64,000 bases of DNA from Pseudobutyrivibrio sp. (GTDB lineage Bacteria; Bacillota; Clostridia; Lachnospirales; Lachnospiraceae): NCBI GenBank assembly GCA_024697025.1, contig JAILGH010000008.1, positions 1-64,000 of the forward strand. The letters are read 5' to 3'. Shown piece after piece: positions 55,231 through 63,622 of the stretch. The number at the start of each line of letters is the position of its first letter. The stretch's first letter is position 1. The notes beneath the pieces are model-generated. The model searched no databases. It was given only the letters and a program-made list of their open reading frames with translations, and was not told where the DNA came from. A program made the translations under genes and the position numbers.

Positions 55231-56349
55231 ATGAAAATCACAATATTTTCTTTTGTAGCCACGGTGATTTACAGTAGTTCCATTATTTTGCTGCTGTATT
55301 TTTTAAGGACAAAGGCCAGGCTGGTAAGCGTCTGCAGCACAAGCAATATAGTTTTGCTATATATGTTTTGCGCCATCAGATTAAGTTTGCCACTGGAATT
55401 TGCATGGACATTAGCAGTTCCTATGCCGGTGATTATCAATCCAATCTATGCTGTTCTTAAACGAAGAATCTCTCTGGGCGAGGCAGGGAGTGTAAAGCTT
55501 TATTTGGTACTTGCTGCAGTGGCGCTGTTGATTGCTCTGATTAAGATAATAATTCTTATCAGAGAGTATTTTAAGATTTATAGCACTATAGTTAAGTTTT
55601 CTAAAAAACGAATATTAAAGGATAATGCGAACCGAGATCTTGGCAAAGAAAATATTGAGATTAGAGAATGTGAAATCATAGGTAGTCCATTCAGCTTTGG
55701 GATATTTAAGAAGATGATATTACTGCCCGCAAAAGAGTATGAGACAGAAACAGAAAAACTTATTTTAATGCACGAGTACATGCATCACGCTAACAGGGAT
55801 TTGCCTGTAAAGATGCTTACAGAGATATTCGTTGCAATTTTTTGGTGGAATCCAATAGTTTATTTACTAGGAAAGGATTTAAACCAAACATTCGAGCTTA
55901 GGTGCGACCAGAAGGTCGTAGAAAAGCTGGATTTCCAAGGACGGATAAAATATCTGCAGGTTTTACTGGAAGAGTACAAGAACGCCGACGAGCGAGCACT
56001 TGCCTGTGGACTTGGTTTTTCAAATTCAGTAACAACCTTTATCGAAGAAAGATTTAAAGAGATTAAGAACTTCAACGCGGGAAAAAAGAAATATGGTAAT
56101 TGCTTAGTTCCTATATTTTTTGTAGTCACATTTTTCTTATCCTATACTGTGGTGTTTCAATCGCAATACAAAGCACCTGACGGACAGATGAATACACATT
56201 ATGGGGAGGAAGTTAGTAGAGAAAAGAACTACATATATGAGTATGAAAAAAAGTATTACATTAGCATAAATAATGATTTGATTGAGATTGATGATGATTG
56301 TTTACAAGATTTGTTAAATGATGGATTTGAATTGAAAGAGGGATTATGA
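55231..56349 (+). CDS. M56 (BlaR1-like) membrane metallopeptidase without PBP sensor
   Basis: A 372-residue membrane protein with four helices (about 5-25, 35-55, 85-110, 290-312). The zinc peptidase motif HEYMHH and a downstream ELRCDQ (third ligand Glu) lie in the cytoplasmic loop. The extracellular C-terminal part after the last helix has only about 55 residues. BlaR1 has a 250-residue penicillin-binding sensor there, so the signal sensed must differ. ATG lies 2 nt after the BlaI stop. The stop overlaps the next start (ATGA). Confidence 0.85.
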   Translation: MKITIFSFVATVIYSSSIILLLYFLRTKARLVSVCSTSNIVLLYMFCAIRLSLPLEFAWTLAVPMPVIINPIYAVLKRRISLGEAGSVKLYLVLAAVALLIALIKIIILIREYFKIYSTIVKFSKKRILKDNANRDLGKENIEIRECEIIGSPFSFGIFKKMILLPAKEYETETEKLILMHEYMHHANRDLPVKMLTEIFVAIFWWNPIVYLLGKDLNQTFELRCDQKVVEKLDFQGRIKYLQVLLEEYKNADERALACGLGFSNSVTTFIEERFKEIKNFNAGKKKYGNCLVPIFFVVTFFLSYTVVFQSQYKAPDGQMNTHYGEEVSREKNYIYEYEKKYYISINNDLIEIDDDCLQDLLNDGFELKEGL

Positions 56350-56597
56350 CTATGAAGAGACATTTTTACGCTTTGTTTTGTGCAACGGCTTTGATTGGAC
56401 TTATCAATTTAGGAAATACTCAACAAGGCCTTGTCGTGTCGCAACAAACCATCATCGAGAAACCTTTTGGGGTAGCGTTATTTTCACAGGATTCGGTGGT
56501 GTGGAAGTACAGAACCTACAAGGGTAAATTACAGAGACGTAGATGGAATGAAACTCAGGGTTATTGGGTTGATAACTCCTGGGAAACCATTAGTTAA
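56346..56597 (+). CDS. small secreted protein of the BlaI/M56 operon
   Basis: An 83-residue protein with a signal peptide (MKRHFYALFCATALIGLINLG) and a mature part of about 55 residues ending with a tryptophan/arginine-rich module (VWKYRTYKGKLQRRRW, then GYWVDNSW). Similar short secreted proteins with a YK(Y)RTxxGKxQxRRW ending occur in Lachnospiraceae (DUF6147-like, from memory). Start in a 4-bp overlap with the M56 gene. The coupling suggests a ligand, sensor partner or regulated product of the M56 system. Confidence 0.6.
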   Translation: MTMKRHFYALFCATALIGLINLGNTQQGLVVSQQTIIEKPFGVALFSQDSVVWKYRTYKGKLQRRRWNETQGYWVDNSWETIS

Positions 56598-56623
56598 TAG
56601 CTTTCTTTTTTAGGAGGGTTGCT

Positions 56624-57334
56624 ATGGGGAAAAAAAAGAAAGATCAAATCCAAAATGTATTTGACCGTTATGAAAAGAAGTATGTGATGGATGAGAAGAC
56701 GTATATAGCTTTTAGAAAAGAGCTAGAAGCTTATATGTTAGAAGATCAATATGGTCTTCATACAATTCGTAATATATATTACGATACGGAGTGCGACGAG
56801 TTGATTAGAACCTCTATAGAAGGTCCTAAGTACAAAGAAAAATTTAGAATTAGATGTTATGGCAAGCCTACATATGATAGCATGTGTTTCTTTGAGATTA
56901 AGAAAAAATACAAAGGTCTCGTTAACAAGAGAAGAGTTGCTATCCCAATGGAGGAAGCTGAAGCATTTTTGATTGATGGCGTGCAACCATCAAACCCAAA
57001 TCAGATTTTCCATGAGATTGAATATTTCTTTGATCACTATGAGATAATTCCAAAGAGATATATTGCCTACGACAGAGTGGCATTATATGGAATTGAAGAT
57101 CCTGATTTCAGGGTAACTTTCGACAAAAACATTAGAAGTAGGACAACTAATCTTACATTATATGTTGATGACGATAATGACTATTTATTGCACGAAGGTG
57201 AAAGGTTAATGGAGGTGAAGATAGCTGACGCAATGCCGCTGTGGTTCACACAGCTTTTATCTAAATATCAGCTTTATTCTGTTTCATTTTCTAAGTATGG
57301 GAATTTTTACAAGAGACAACTGTTACAAGCATGA
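56624..57334 (+). CDS. VTC-domain polyphosphate polymerase-like protein
   Basis: A 236-residue protein of the VTC (vacuolar transporter chaperone) catalytic fold, a tunnel enzyme that in yeast makes polyphosphate from ATP. Basic and acidic tunnel residues are visible: RYEKKYVMDE, IRNIYYDTE, KEKFRIRCYG, FFEIKKKYKG, KRR, and LMEVKIADAMP near the end. Strong AGGAGGGTTGCT site before the ATG. The following gene encodes a DUF4956 membrane protein; this pair recurs in bacteria, often with CotH, which is not present here. Confidence 0.82.
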   Translation: MGKKKKDQIQNVFDRYEKKYVMDEKTYIAFRKELEAYMLEDQYGLHTIRNIYYDTECDELIRTSIEGPKYKEKFRIRCYGKPTYDSMCFFEIKKKYKGLVNKRRVAIPMEEAEAFLIDGVQPSNPNQIFHEIEYFFDHYEIIPKRYIAYDRVALYGIEDPDFRVTFDKNIRSRTTNLTLYVDDDNDYLLHEGERLMEVKIADAMPLWFTQLLSKYQLYSVSFSKYGNFYKRQLLQA

Positions 57335-57363
57335 TAATTAACTAGAAATTGGGGGATGAGAAA

Positions 57364-58053
57364 ATGGAAGAATTTATTTCAATGTTTACAAGCAATACCG
57401 GAGCTGCACAGTTAACACAGAGCCAGGCTATTATTTATTCAATACTTGCAGGTGTGTTAGGATTAGTAATTTCACTAACATATAACAAGACTGGTAAAAG
57501 GTCAAAGAACTTTGCAAGAACACTTATTATTTTACCAATGTTGGTATGTATAGTGATGATTGTAGTTAACGGAAACTTGGGAACAAGCCTTGCAGTAGTA
57601 GGTGCATTCTCATTGGTTCGTTTCCGTTCATTGCAGGGAAGCTCACGCGACATCGGATTTATTTTCTTTTCAATGTCAGTCGGTATTGTTTGCTCGATAG
57701 GTGCTATTGGACTTGCATGTATAATTACACTTATTATCTGTGCAATCCATTTCATACTAAACGCATGTGCATACGGTTCATGTGGGCCTGAGGAAAAGGA
57801 TCTTAAGATCACAATCCCAGAGAACCTTGACTACTCAGATATATTTGATGATATATTTGACAAGTTTACATGTTGGCATAAGCTTTTGAGCGTTAGAACA
57901 ACAAACATGGGAAGTTTGTATGAAATCAACTATCGTGTAAAATTGAAGGACGATTCATTAGAAAAAAGCTTTTTAGATGATATTCGTACAAGAAACGGCA
58001 ATTTGACAGTTATCTGTGGTCGTTGTGATATCAACGAAGCTGACGAACTTTAA
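57364..58053 (+). CDS. DUF4956 membrane protein
   Basis: A 229-residue protein with four hydrophobic helices in the first 150 residues and a soluble C-terminal domain (about 145-229). The family mark GAFSLVRFRSLQGSSRDIGFIF is intact. Start at ATG after GGGGGATGAG; a TTG 15 bases earlier overlaps that site. Its regular neighbour is a VTC-type polyphosphate polymerase (as here), so it may be the membrane partner of that enzyme. Molecular activity unknown. Confidence 0.85.
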   Translation: MEEFISMFTSNTGAAQLTQSQAIIYSILAGVLGLVISLTYNKTGKRSKNFARTLIILPMLVCIVMIVVNGNLGTSLAVVGAFSLVRFRSLQGSSRDIGFIFFSMSVGIVCSIGAIGLACIITLIICAIHFILNACAYGSCGPEEKDLKITIPENLDYSDIFDDIFDKFTCWHKLLSVRTTNMGSLYEINYRVKLKDDSLEKSFLDDIRTRNGNLTVICGRCDINEADEL

Positions 58054-58072
58054 TATTAACTTGTTATTACAG

Positions 58073-58099
58073 GAAGGACTGCCGATGCAGTCCTTCTTC
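58073..58099 (+). terminator. terminator of the VTC-DUF4956 pair
   Basis: GAAGGACTGC-CGAT-GCAGTCCTTC, a 10-bp perfect stem, followed by TTCTTGCTT. Confidence 0.75.
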
Positions 58100-58160
58100 T
58101 TGCTTAAAAATAAAGGTGTTTCAATTATGAACAAATTATAAAAGTTATTTACATTAGTAA

Positions 58161-58188
58161 TTGAAAAATCTATACTAAAATCTATAAT
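58161..58188 (+). promoter_or_regulatory. promoter of the pilus-like operon
   Basis: TTGAAA (58161-58166), 16-nt spacer, TATAAT (58183-58188); leader of about 65 nt before the BTAD gene. Confidence 0.6.
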
Positions 58189-58257
58189 GATAATTGTGTG
58201 TATTAAAAGAAACATAACAATAATAGAGTAAATATTTTAGTTAGGGAGAAGGGAAAA

Positions 58258-59496
58258 TTGGACCAGATAGTAATTAGAGCAAAAATGTTAGGCAAGGTTG
58301 AGTTTCTTTACAAGGGAAAGCCATTTACTATTGAAAGAAACAACACAACAAAGGTAAACCAGTTACTACAGATGTTGATGTACTATCCAGATGGATTGAC
58401 AAGAGATCAATTGATGTTCAATCTTTTTCATGACGAGGAGATAGCAGATCCATCTAATAGTATGAGAGCCTTGGTTTTTAGGCTGAGAAAGGCTCTTCCA
58501 AAGGCTGGACTTCCAAAGGAAGATTACGTTTTTGTAAAAAGAGGAACTTACAAGATTAGCCCAAATGTTAAGGTGGAGTGTGATGCATTTGATTTTGCAG
58601 ATGCAGCTACTGCAGCTTTTTCAGAATCTAATCCAGATACACAGATTAAGTATTTGGAGAAGGCCTGTGATATTTATGGAGGTGATTTCCTTCCAGGACT
58701 CAGTGCCGTTGAATGGGTTGTTTCAGTTCAGGTTAAACTTAAGAAATATTATGACAGATGCGTAAAGCAGCTTTGTGAGCTTTACCTTCTTAAAAAGGAT
58801 TACGCAAGCTTATACAAAGTTAGCCACAAGGCGAACCATTTCTATCCATATGATGGATGGCAGTATTATGAGATGGAGGCTCTTATTGAGCTAAACAAGC
58901 CAAAGGAGGCTTTGAAGCTTTATCAGGATACTGAGGCCCTTATGATAGGTGAATTGGGTCTTGATGTGTCTCCAAAGATGAAGGAAGCCATGGAAAGGCT
59001 TGCAGATCAGATGCAGTATAGCACTGATGAAATATTTGAGGTTAAAAAGAACTTAGACTCTGCAAAGGATGATTTGGAGGGTGGTTTCTACTGCAGTTAT
59101 CCTGTCTTTGTAGAGAGCTATAGATATATCAAGCGCGTTATCAAGCGCTCGCGTCAGTCAGCGTGGTTGATGCTTTGCACAATCAACAGAAACACTAACG
59201 ACACAGAAAAGAACCGCGAAAAGATGAACATCTTTGCCGACGATTTAGCCGAGGCTATTAGAACATCTACTCGTGGTGGCGATATGTACGCCCGTTACAG
59301 TAACAACCAGTTTGTAATTTTGCTTCTAGACATTACAAAGGAGGACTGTGTACTAGTTCAGGCTCGAATCAATGAAAATCTACCAAAGGCTTCTATCAAG
59401 CGTTTCTTGGAGTACAACGTTATTCCGGTAAACTTAGAAAGCGCTGGTACAGCCAATGATACGGACGAATTAGAAGACATTGTGAGAGGTGAATAG
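58258..59496 (+). CDS. BTAD/SARP-like regulator with GGDEF-like C-terminal region
   Basis: A 412-residue protein. An OmpR/SARP-type winged helix (about 1-100; QLLQMLMYYPDGLTRDQLMFNLF and SNSMRALVFRLRKAL) is followed by a bacterial transcriptional activation domain of TPR-like helices (about 105-255; ends ELGLDVSPKM). The C-terminal part (about 275-400) resembles a degenerate nucleotidyl cyclase fold without a GGDEF motif. The start is TTG, 6 nt after GGGAGAAGGG; an ATG 27 bases later is possible but would cut the first strand. First gene of the pilus-like operon and its likely regulator. Confidence 0.78.
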   Translation: MDQIVIRAKMLGKVEFLYKGKPFTIERNNTTKVNQLLQMLMYYPDGLTRDQLMFNLFHDEEIADPSNSMRALVFRLRKALPKAGLPKEDYVFVKRGTYKISPNVKVECDAFDFADAATAAFSESNPDTQIKYLEKACDIYGGDFLPGLSAVEWVVSVQVKLKKYYDRCVKQLCELYLLKKDYASLYKVSHKANHFYPYDGWQYYEMEALIELNKPKEALKLYQDTEALMIGELGLDVSPKMKEAMERLADQMQYSTDEIFEVKKNLDSAKDDLEGGFYCSYPVFVESYRYIKRVIKRSRQSAWLMLCTINRNTNDTEKNREKMNIFADDLAEAIRTSTRGGDMYARYSNNQFVILLLDITKEDCVLVQARINENLPKASIKRFLEYNVIPVNLESAGTANDTDELEDIVRGE

Positions 59497-59498
59497 TA

Positions 59499-59927
59499 AT
59501 GGGAATACCTGTTAGAATGAAAAGAGCTAAGAATCTTGTGGCTATTGTACTGGATTCAAAAGAGGAAATGTCCGGTAAATTATATAATAGATATGAGACT
59601 GAGCCAGAAGAGTTTAGCGGTATAAACGAATTAATACATTTGATAAATGGCTTTATGGACTCTCTTGGAGCTCCTGGCCAAATGTACAAATACAGAAAGT
59701 TTCGCAAGACGAAAACGATTAATAAAAAGTTTGATGTAACAAGAGCCGACAAGGTACACGAACTTACTGATTATATTGAGGAAGCAGATACTTCAAAGAC
59801 ATTTGCAATCCTAATCCATACTAGAGATAAAGCCACATGGCAGGGAGCGGTATACAATGCATCTAAGCAAAAGAGCTCCACTTTTAAAAACGAAATGGAA
59901 TTAATTAATATAATCAAAAAATTTTAA
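59499..59927 (+). CDS. uncharacterised 142-residue protein of the pilus-like operon
   Basis: Not recognised. It is basic, has no signal peptide and no membrane helix, and mixes alpha and beta segments. Residues 1-60 and 100-140 resemble two halves of a small globular fold (KNLVAIVLDSKEEMSGKLYN; KTFAILIHTRDKATWQGAVYN). The start lies 2 nt after the BTAD stop with GAGAGGTGAAT as ribosome site. Tight linkage suggests a role in regulating or assembling the pilus-like system. Confidence 0.6.
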   Translation: MGIPVRMKRAKNLVAIVLDSKEEMSGKLYNRYETEPEEFSGINELIHLINGFMDSLGAPGQMYKYRKFRKTKTINKKFDVTRADKVHELTDYIEEADTSKTFAILIHTRDKATWQGAVYNASKQKSSTFKNEMELINIIKKF

Positions 59928-59950
59928 TAAAGGGACAATGGAGGAAGCAA

Positions 59951-60916
59951 GTGAGACGAGCTAAATATTTGCTTTCACTGATTGTTCTGAGTATTAGTCT
60001 GACGGCCTGCTCTTCTGGGGGAGGCTTAACAGGCGAAGGCACTTCATCAGGGGCCGGGGAGTCTTCAGTGGAGGCTTCGGCCAAGGGGACCAAAGGCTCC
60101 AGAGACAATAGAATACGGGTGTTAGCGCCTAAGGCAAGCGGAACAGAAGTGTATGGCAATGTGGATGCTAGCATAGATGCAAGCAACGCTGCTGATGGAT
60201 ATGTCATGGTTAGATATACTGGCTCTGCGGCCAAGGTGAGAATGCTAATTGAGACTCCAGCTGGTAACACCTACAACTATCTCATGGACCTGAATGGAGA
60301 GTATGCAGTATATCCTTTATCCGAGGGAAGTGGCACCTACAAGATAGGTGTCTACGAAAACCTTCACGATGACCAGTATGCTGCGGCCTTTACTCAATCA
60401 GTGAGTGTAACCCTTAAAGATGAATATAGTATGTTCCTGTATCCCAATGCTTACGTAAACTTTGATGTAAAATCAGCTGCGGTGAAAAAGGGGCAGGAGC
60501 TTGCTGCTAGTGCAAACTCAGATTTAGATGTAGTCAACGCAGTTTATCAGTACATCACTAAAAACATTTCTTATGACTATGATAAAGCTGAGACAGTGCA
60601 ATCGGGATATATACCAGTCGTGGACGAAACTCTTGCATCAGGCACGGGTATATGTTTTGACTATGCAAGCCTAATGGGGGCTATGCTTAGATCTCAGGGA
60701 ATACCAACAAGACTAGAAATTGGATATGCAGGCACCGAATATCACGCTTGGATATCTGTCTACACCAAGGAGACGGGCTGGATAGACAATGTCATTCAGT
60801 TTAACGGAACGGACTGGACGTTAATGGATCCGACTCTTGGTTCTTACGCAAGCGACAAAACCGTGAAGCAATATCGAGAAGATGATACCTATTACCAATT
60901 GAAATATAAATATTAA
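59951..60916 (+). CDS. transglutaminase-like lipoprotein
   Basis: A 321-residue lipoprotein. The signal peptide ends in lipobox LTAC (Cys20), followed by a Gly/Ser-rich linker. The C-terminal half has a transglutaminase-core fold: catalytic Cys in GTGICFDYASLMGAMLRSQG, His in YHAWISVY, and Asp in LMDPTLG. It could be a cysteine protease or crosslinking enzyme on the outer face of the membrane. GTG start 7 nt after GGAGGAA. Its place in a pilus-type operon suggests it processes or crosslinks surface pilins; that is inference. Confidence 0.82.
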   Translation: MRRAKYLLSLIVLSISLTACSSGGGLTGEGTSSGAGESSVEASAKGTKGSRDNRIRVLAPKASGTEVYGNVDASIDASNAADGYVMVRYTGSAAKVRMLIETPAGNTYNYLMDLNGEYAVYPLSEGSGTYKIGVYENLHDDQYAAAFTQSVSVTLKDEYSMFLYPNAYVNFDVKSAAVKKGQELAASANSDLDVVNAVYQYITKNISYDYDKAETVQSGYIPVVDETLASGTGICFDYASLMGAMLRSQGIPTRLEIGYAGTEYHAWISVYTKETGWIDNVIQFNGTDWTLMDPTLGSYASDKTVKQYREDDTYYQLKYKY

Positions 60917-60927
60917 AAGGTGGGGCT

Positions 60928-61980
60928 ATGAGCGATAAAACTAGAAAAAAATTAACAGCCGAGGAACTATACGCATTCTCCGATGAGATGGGAATGATGA
61001 TTTCTAGCGGCGTTTCTTCTATACAGGGAATTACAATGATGCTTGACGAATCCCAGGGAGGGGAGGAGAAGGAACTCCTTACTGAGATGGAAAGCATAGT
61101 CAGCGAGAGCGGTTCGCTTTCTAAGGCGATTGAAAGTGTTGATGTATTTCCTGATTATTTTGTTGAAATGGCAAAGATGGGTGAGACAACAGGTAAGATG
61201 GATTCAGTGCTTACCAATTTGGCAGCACACTATTCAAGAGAAATGGCAATCAGCAATGCAATCAGAAGTGCCGTTACTTATCCACTTATGATGGTGGCAA
61301 TGATGCTCATTATTATCGTTGTCCTTGTAACAGAAATCATGCCAGTGTTTGACAGAGTATTCAAGCAGTTAGGCGGAACCATGGACGGTTTGTCTGAGGG
61401 ATTTTTGGCAGTTGGTAGCTTTATAAAGGAAAATGGTGTCATAATGCTTATTATTTTGCTTGCTGTAGTTATCTATTTCATTGTCATTAACAAGACTACA
61501 TGGGGAAAGAATCACAGGAATAATCTCCTATATAAGAGCCGTAGATTTAAATCAATCCATTCAAAGATTGCTACAAGTCGTTTTGCTTCTGCTATGGCAA
61601 TGACATTATCAAGCGGTATGGATGTTATGCAGGCTCTTGATGTTAGCGGACGCATTGTAGAAGCGCCAGACTTTGAGAAAAAGCTAGAAAAGTGCAAGGA
61701 TTCATTTGCAGAAACAATGGACATAGGACGAGCATTTTCACTCTCAGGAATATTTGGAGGCTTGTACGGAAAGATGGCAATCCTTGGAGCCAAAACCGGT
61801 AACATGGAAAATGTCCTTGAGAAAGTGGCAACCACTTATCAGGAAGAGGCGGACGAGGAGATTAATGATTTTATAGCAGTTGTTGAGCCTACTTTAGTTA
61901 TTATCCTTTCAGTAATAGTAGGCATTATCCTGCTTTCAGTTATGTTACCACTGTTAAATATAATGTCGGGAATGATTTAA
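60928..61980 (+). CDS. GspF/PilC-type inner membrane platform protein
   Basis: A 350-residue protein of the type II secretion F family with two T2SSF domains (about 15-135 and 205-335). Three membrane helices lie near 120-140, 170-190 and 315-340. Typical motifs GETTGKMDSVLTNLA and GAKTGNMENVLEKVA are seen, one per repeat. It forms the membrane platform on which pilin subunits are polymerised. AGGTGGGG precedes the ATG. The downstream pseudopilin-like genes and a PilT ATPase confirm the system type. Confidence 0.9.
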   Translation: MSDKTRKKLTAEELYAFSDEMGMMISSGVSSIQGITMMLDESQGGEEKELLTEMESIVSESGSLSKAIESVDVFPDYFVEMAKMGETTGKMDSVLTNLAAHYSREMAISNAIRSAVTYPLMMVAMMLIIIVVLVTEIMPVFDRVFKQLGGTMDGLSEGFLAVGSFIKENGVIMLIILLAVVIYFIVINKTTWGKNHRNNLLYKSRRFKSIHSKIATSRFASAMAMTLSSGMDVMQALDVSGRIVEAPDFEKKLEKCKDSFAETMDIGRAFSLSGIFGGLYGKMAILGAKTGNMENVLEKVATTYQEEADEEINDFIAVVEPTLVIILSVIVGIILLSVMLPLLNIMSGMI

Positions 61981-61981
61981 T

Positions 61982-62332
61982 ATGGGAAAAACAAGATTTG
62001 GAAGCCTTGACGGCATACATCAAATCAAAAAAAAGAATATGGCAAGCACCACACTTATTTCGGCCTTGCTATTTATTCTCATATTTGTAGTATTTTTATT
62101 CACTGTATCAAAGGCCTCAAGGGGCTCTGCTGCTGAGCAGAGACAGAGCTTGGAGGAGGCTATCGATAGAGCGATAATTCAGTGCTATGTTACCGAGGGC
62201 AGATATCCAGAAAGCTTTGATTATCTGCAGAAGAACTATGGCATTATTTACGATGAAGAGATGTTTAGGGTGGATTATGTGATTTTTGGTTCAAATATGC
62301 GACCAGATGTTACTATAATCAGCTTACAATAG
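61982..62332 (+). CDS. pilin-like protein, short
   Basis: A 116-residue protein with a basic N terminus, one hydrophobic helix (about 22-43) and a short soluble domain containing CYVTEGRYPESFDYLQKNYGI. That stretch resembles minor pilin domains (ExxYP..L..L...YG). There is no clear prepilin peptidase Gly-Phe-x5-Glu site, so the protein is probably membrane-bound as is. It starts one base after the GspF stop. Confidence 0.6.
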   Translation: MGKTRFGSLDGIHQIKKKNMASTTLISALLFILIFVVFLFTVSKASRGSAAEQRQSLEEAIDRAIIQCYVTEGRYPESFDYLQKNYGIIYDEEMFRVDYVIFGSNMRPDVTIISLQ

Positions 62333-62347
62333 TAGGAGGCCTAAAGT

Positions 62348-62872
62348 TTGAAGAAGGGACACGTTAAAAAACATAATATAGATATAATGTTTTTGATGGT
62401 ACTGTTTTTGATATTCACCTTTTCTGCGGTGAGTGTTCTTTTGATGGCCGTAAATTCCTACAGAGCAGTTGTCAATTCCAACGAAAGCAATTCAAATGCT
62501 AGAACTGCCATTGCCTATATTAGGGAGACAATCCGTCAGCACGATGAGGCTGGAGCTATTGATATAGCTAAGTTTGATGGAGTTAGTGCCATAAAGATGT
62601 CTGAGGGTGAGGGCTACAACCTCTACATTTATCAGTACGACGGTTACCTCATGGAGCTTGAGGCAAAGGACGGCGCGGGAATATCAGCAGAGTTTGGAAA
62701 TAAGATTTTAGAGATAAATAGTCTTGATTTTTCATGGGAAAAGGATAAGAATCTTATCTTGGTACAAATAGAGGATGCATCAGGCAACAATCAAGAAGTT
62801 AGCATTGGAATCAAGTCTGTGGAAGCAGTAGAAGATGTTGCCCTAGAAAAGGAGGAATCAGATGAAGAATAG
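62348..62872 (+). CDS. DUF4860-like pseudopilin
   Basis: A 174-residue protein with one N-terminal helix (about 13-33) and a soluble domain with the DUF4860 look (SNARTAIAYIRETIRQHD, YIYQYDGYLMELEA). Start is TTG, 7 nt after TAGGAGG. The helix lacks a canonical type III signal peptide. The stop lies 11 nt inside the next gene. Expected to be a minor subunit of the pilus-like structure. Confidence 0.65.
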   Translation: MKKGHVKKHNIDIMFLMVLFLIFTFSAVSVLLMAVNSYRAVVNSNESNSNARTAIAYIRETIRQHDEAGAIDIAKFDGVSAIKMSEGEGYNLYIYQYDGYLMELEAKDGAGISAEFGNKILEINSLDFSWEKDKNLILVQIEDASGNNQEVSIGIKSVEAVEDVALEKEESDEE

Positions 62873-63239
62873 AAATAATGGTTCCAGAATTTTCATGACA
62901 GAGTTGATGTTTTCAATATTATTTTTCATAATAGTATCTGCTGTCTGCATTCAGTGCTTTGCCGGAAGCTATCAGACTAGCAAGGAGGCAAAGGAGCTTA
63001 CTGAGGCTGTAAACCTAGCGACAAATACCGCGGAGGAATATCTGTCGGATGACAGTTTTGAAGGTTTTACAGCATACTACAATAAAGATTGGGATTTGAC
63101 AGGTAAGAGTAAATACAAGTTGGAGGCTACTGTATCAGAGCCAAAGCAGCCGGGTGATTGCCAGACAATGCGCGTAACTGTAGTTACTGTAGATGATAAA
63201 GAGCTATATTCACTAGAGGTGAAGAAGGCTCTTCATTAG
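62862..63239 (+). CDS. pseudopilin-like protein
   Basis: A 125-residue protein with one N-terminal helix (LMFSILFFIIVSAVCIQCFAG) preceded by basic residues and Phe-Met-Thr-Glu. That FMTELM stretch recalls the F-T-x-x-E start of processed pilins. A small beta-rich domain follows. GGAGGA precedes the ATG, which overlaps the previous gene by 11 nt. Probably a minor pilin; processing uncertain. Confidence 0.6.
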   Translation: MKNRNNGSRIFMTELMFSILFFIIVSAVCIQCFAGSYQTSKEAKELTEAVNLATNTAEEYLSDDSFEGFTAYYNKDWDLTGKSKYKLEATVSEPKQPGDCQTMRVTVVTVDDKELYSLEVKKALH

Positions 63240-63247
63240 GAGATTAG

Positions 63248-63607
63248 ATGGAGAAACAAAAGCGAGAGAATAGGACAATAATAAATATTGGAACCAGTCT
63301 TATGGTTGTGATTCTTATCGGCTTGTCATTTGCTGTGATTGCGGCACTTGCGGTATCATCTAGTCACAACAATTACAACCTGAGCAAAAAGCTTGCAGAC
63401 CATAACACAGAGTACTATGTGGCTTCGAACGAGGCCTATGAGATAATTGCGGCAAGCTCTTGGGCAGACCAGGATTTTACCGTAGAAGTAAATTCGAACC
63501 AGATTCTCAAGGTGGAGGTAAAAAACGGCGAGATATCCACTTGGGAAATTGAAAATACCGGAAGTTGGGAGGCTGACAGCACCCAACCTGTGATAACACT
63601 AGAATAA
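63248..63607 (+). CDS. single-helix membrane protein, pseudopilin-like
   Basis: A 119-residue protein with a highly charged N terminus (MEKQKRENR), one helix (about 18-38, VVILIGLSFAVIAALAV) and a soluble part. The soluble part contains SEQ-like NYNLSKKLADHNTEYYVASNEAYE, described here only by composition, then two beta segments. AGGAGATT precedes the ATG. It fits a minor pilin/structural role with its neighbours. Confidence 0.55.
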   Translation: MEKQKRENRTIINIGTSLMVVILIGLSFAVIAALAVSSSHNNYNLSKKLADHNTEYYVASNEAYEIIAASSWADQDFTVEVNSNQILKVEVKNGEISTWEIENTGSWEADSTQPVITLE

Positions 63608-63622
63608 CTTTTAGGAGGCGTT

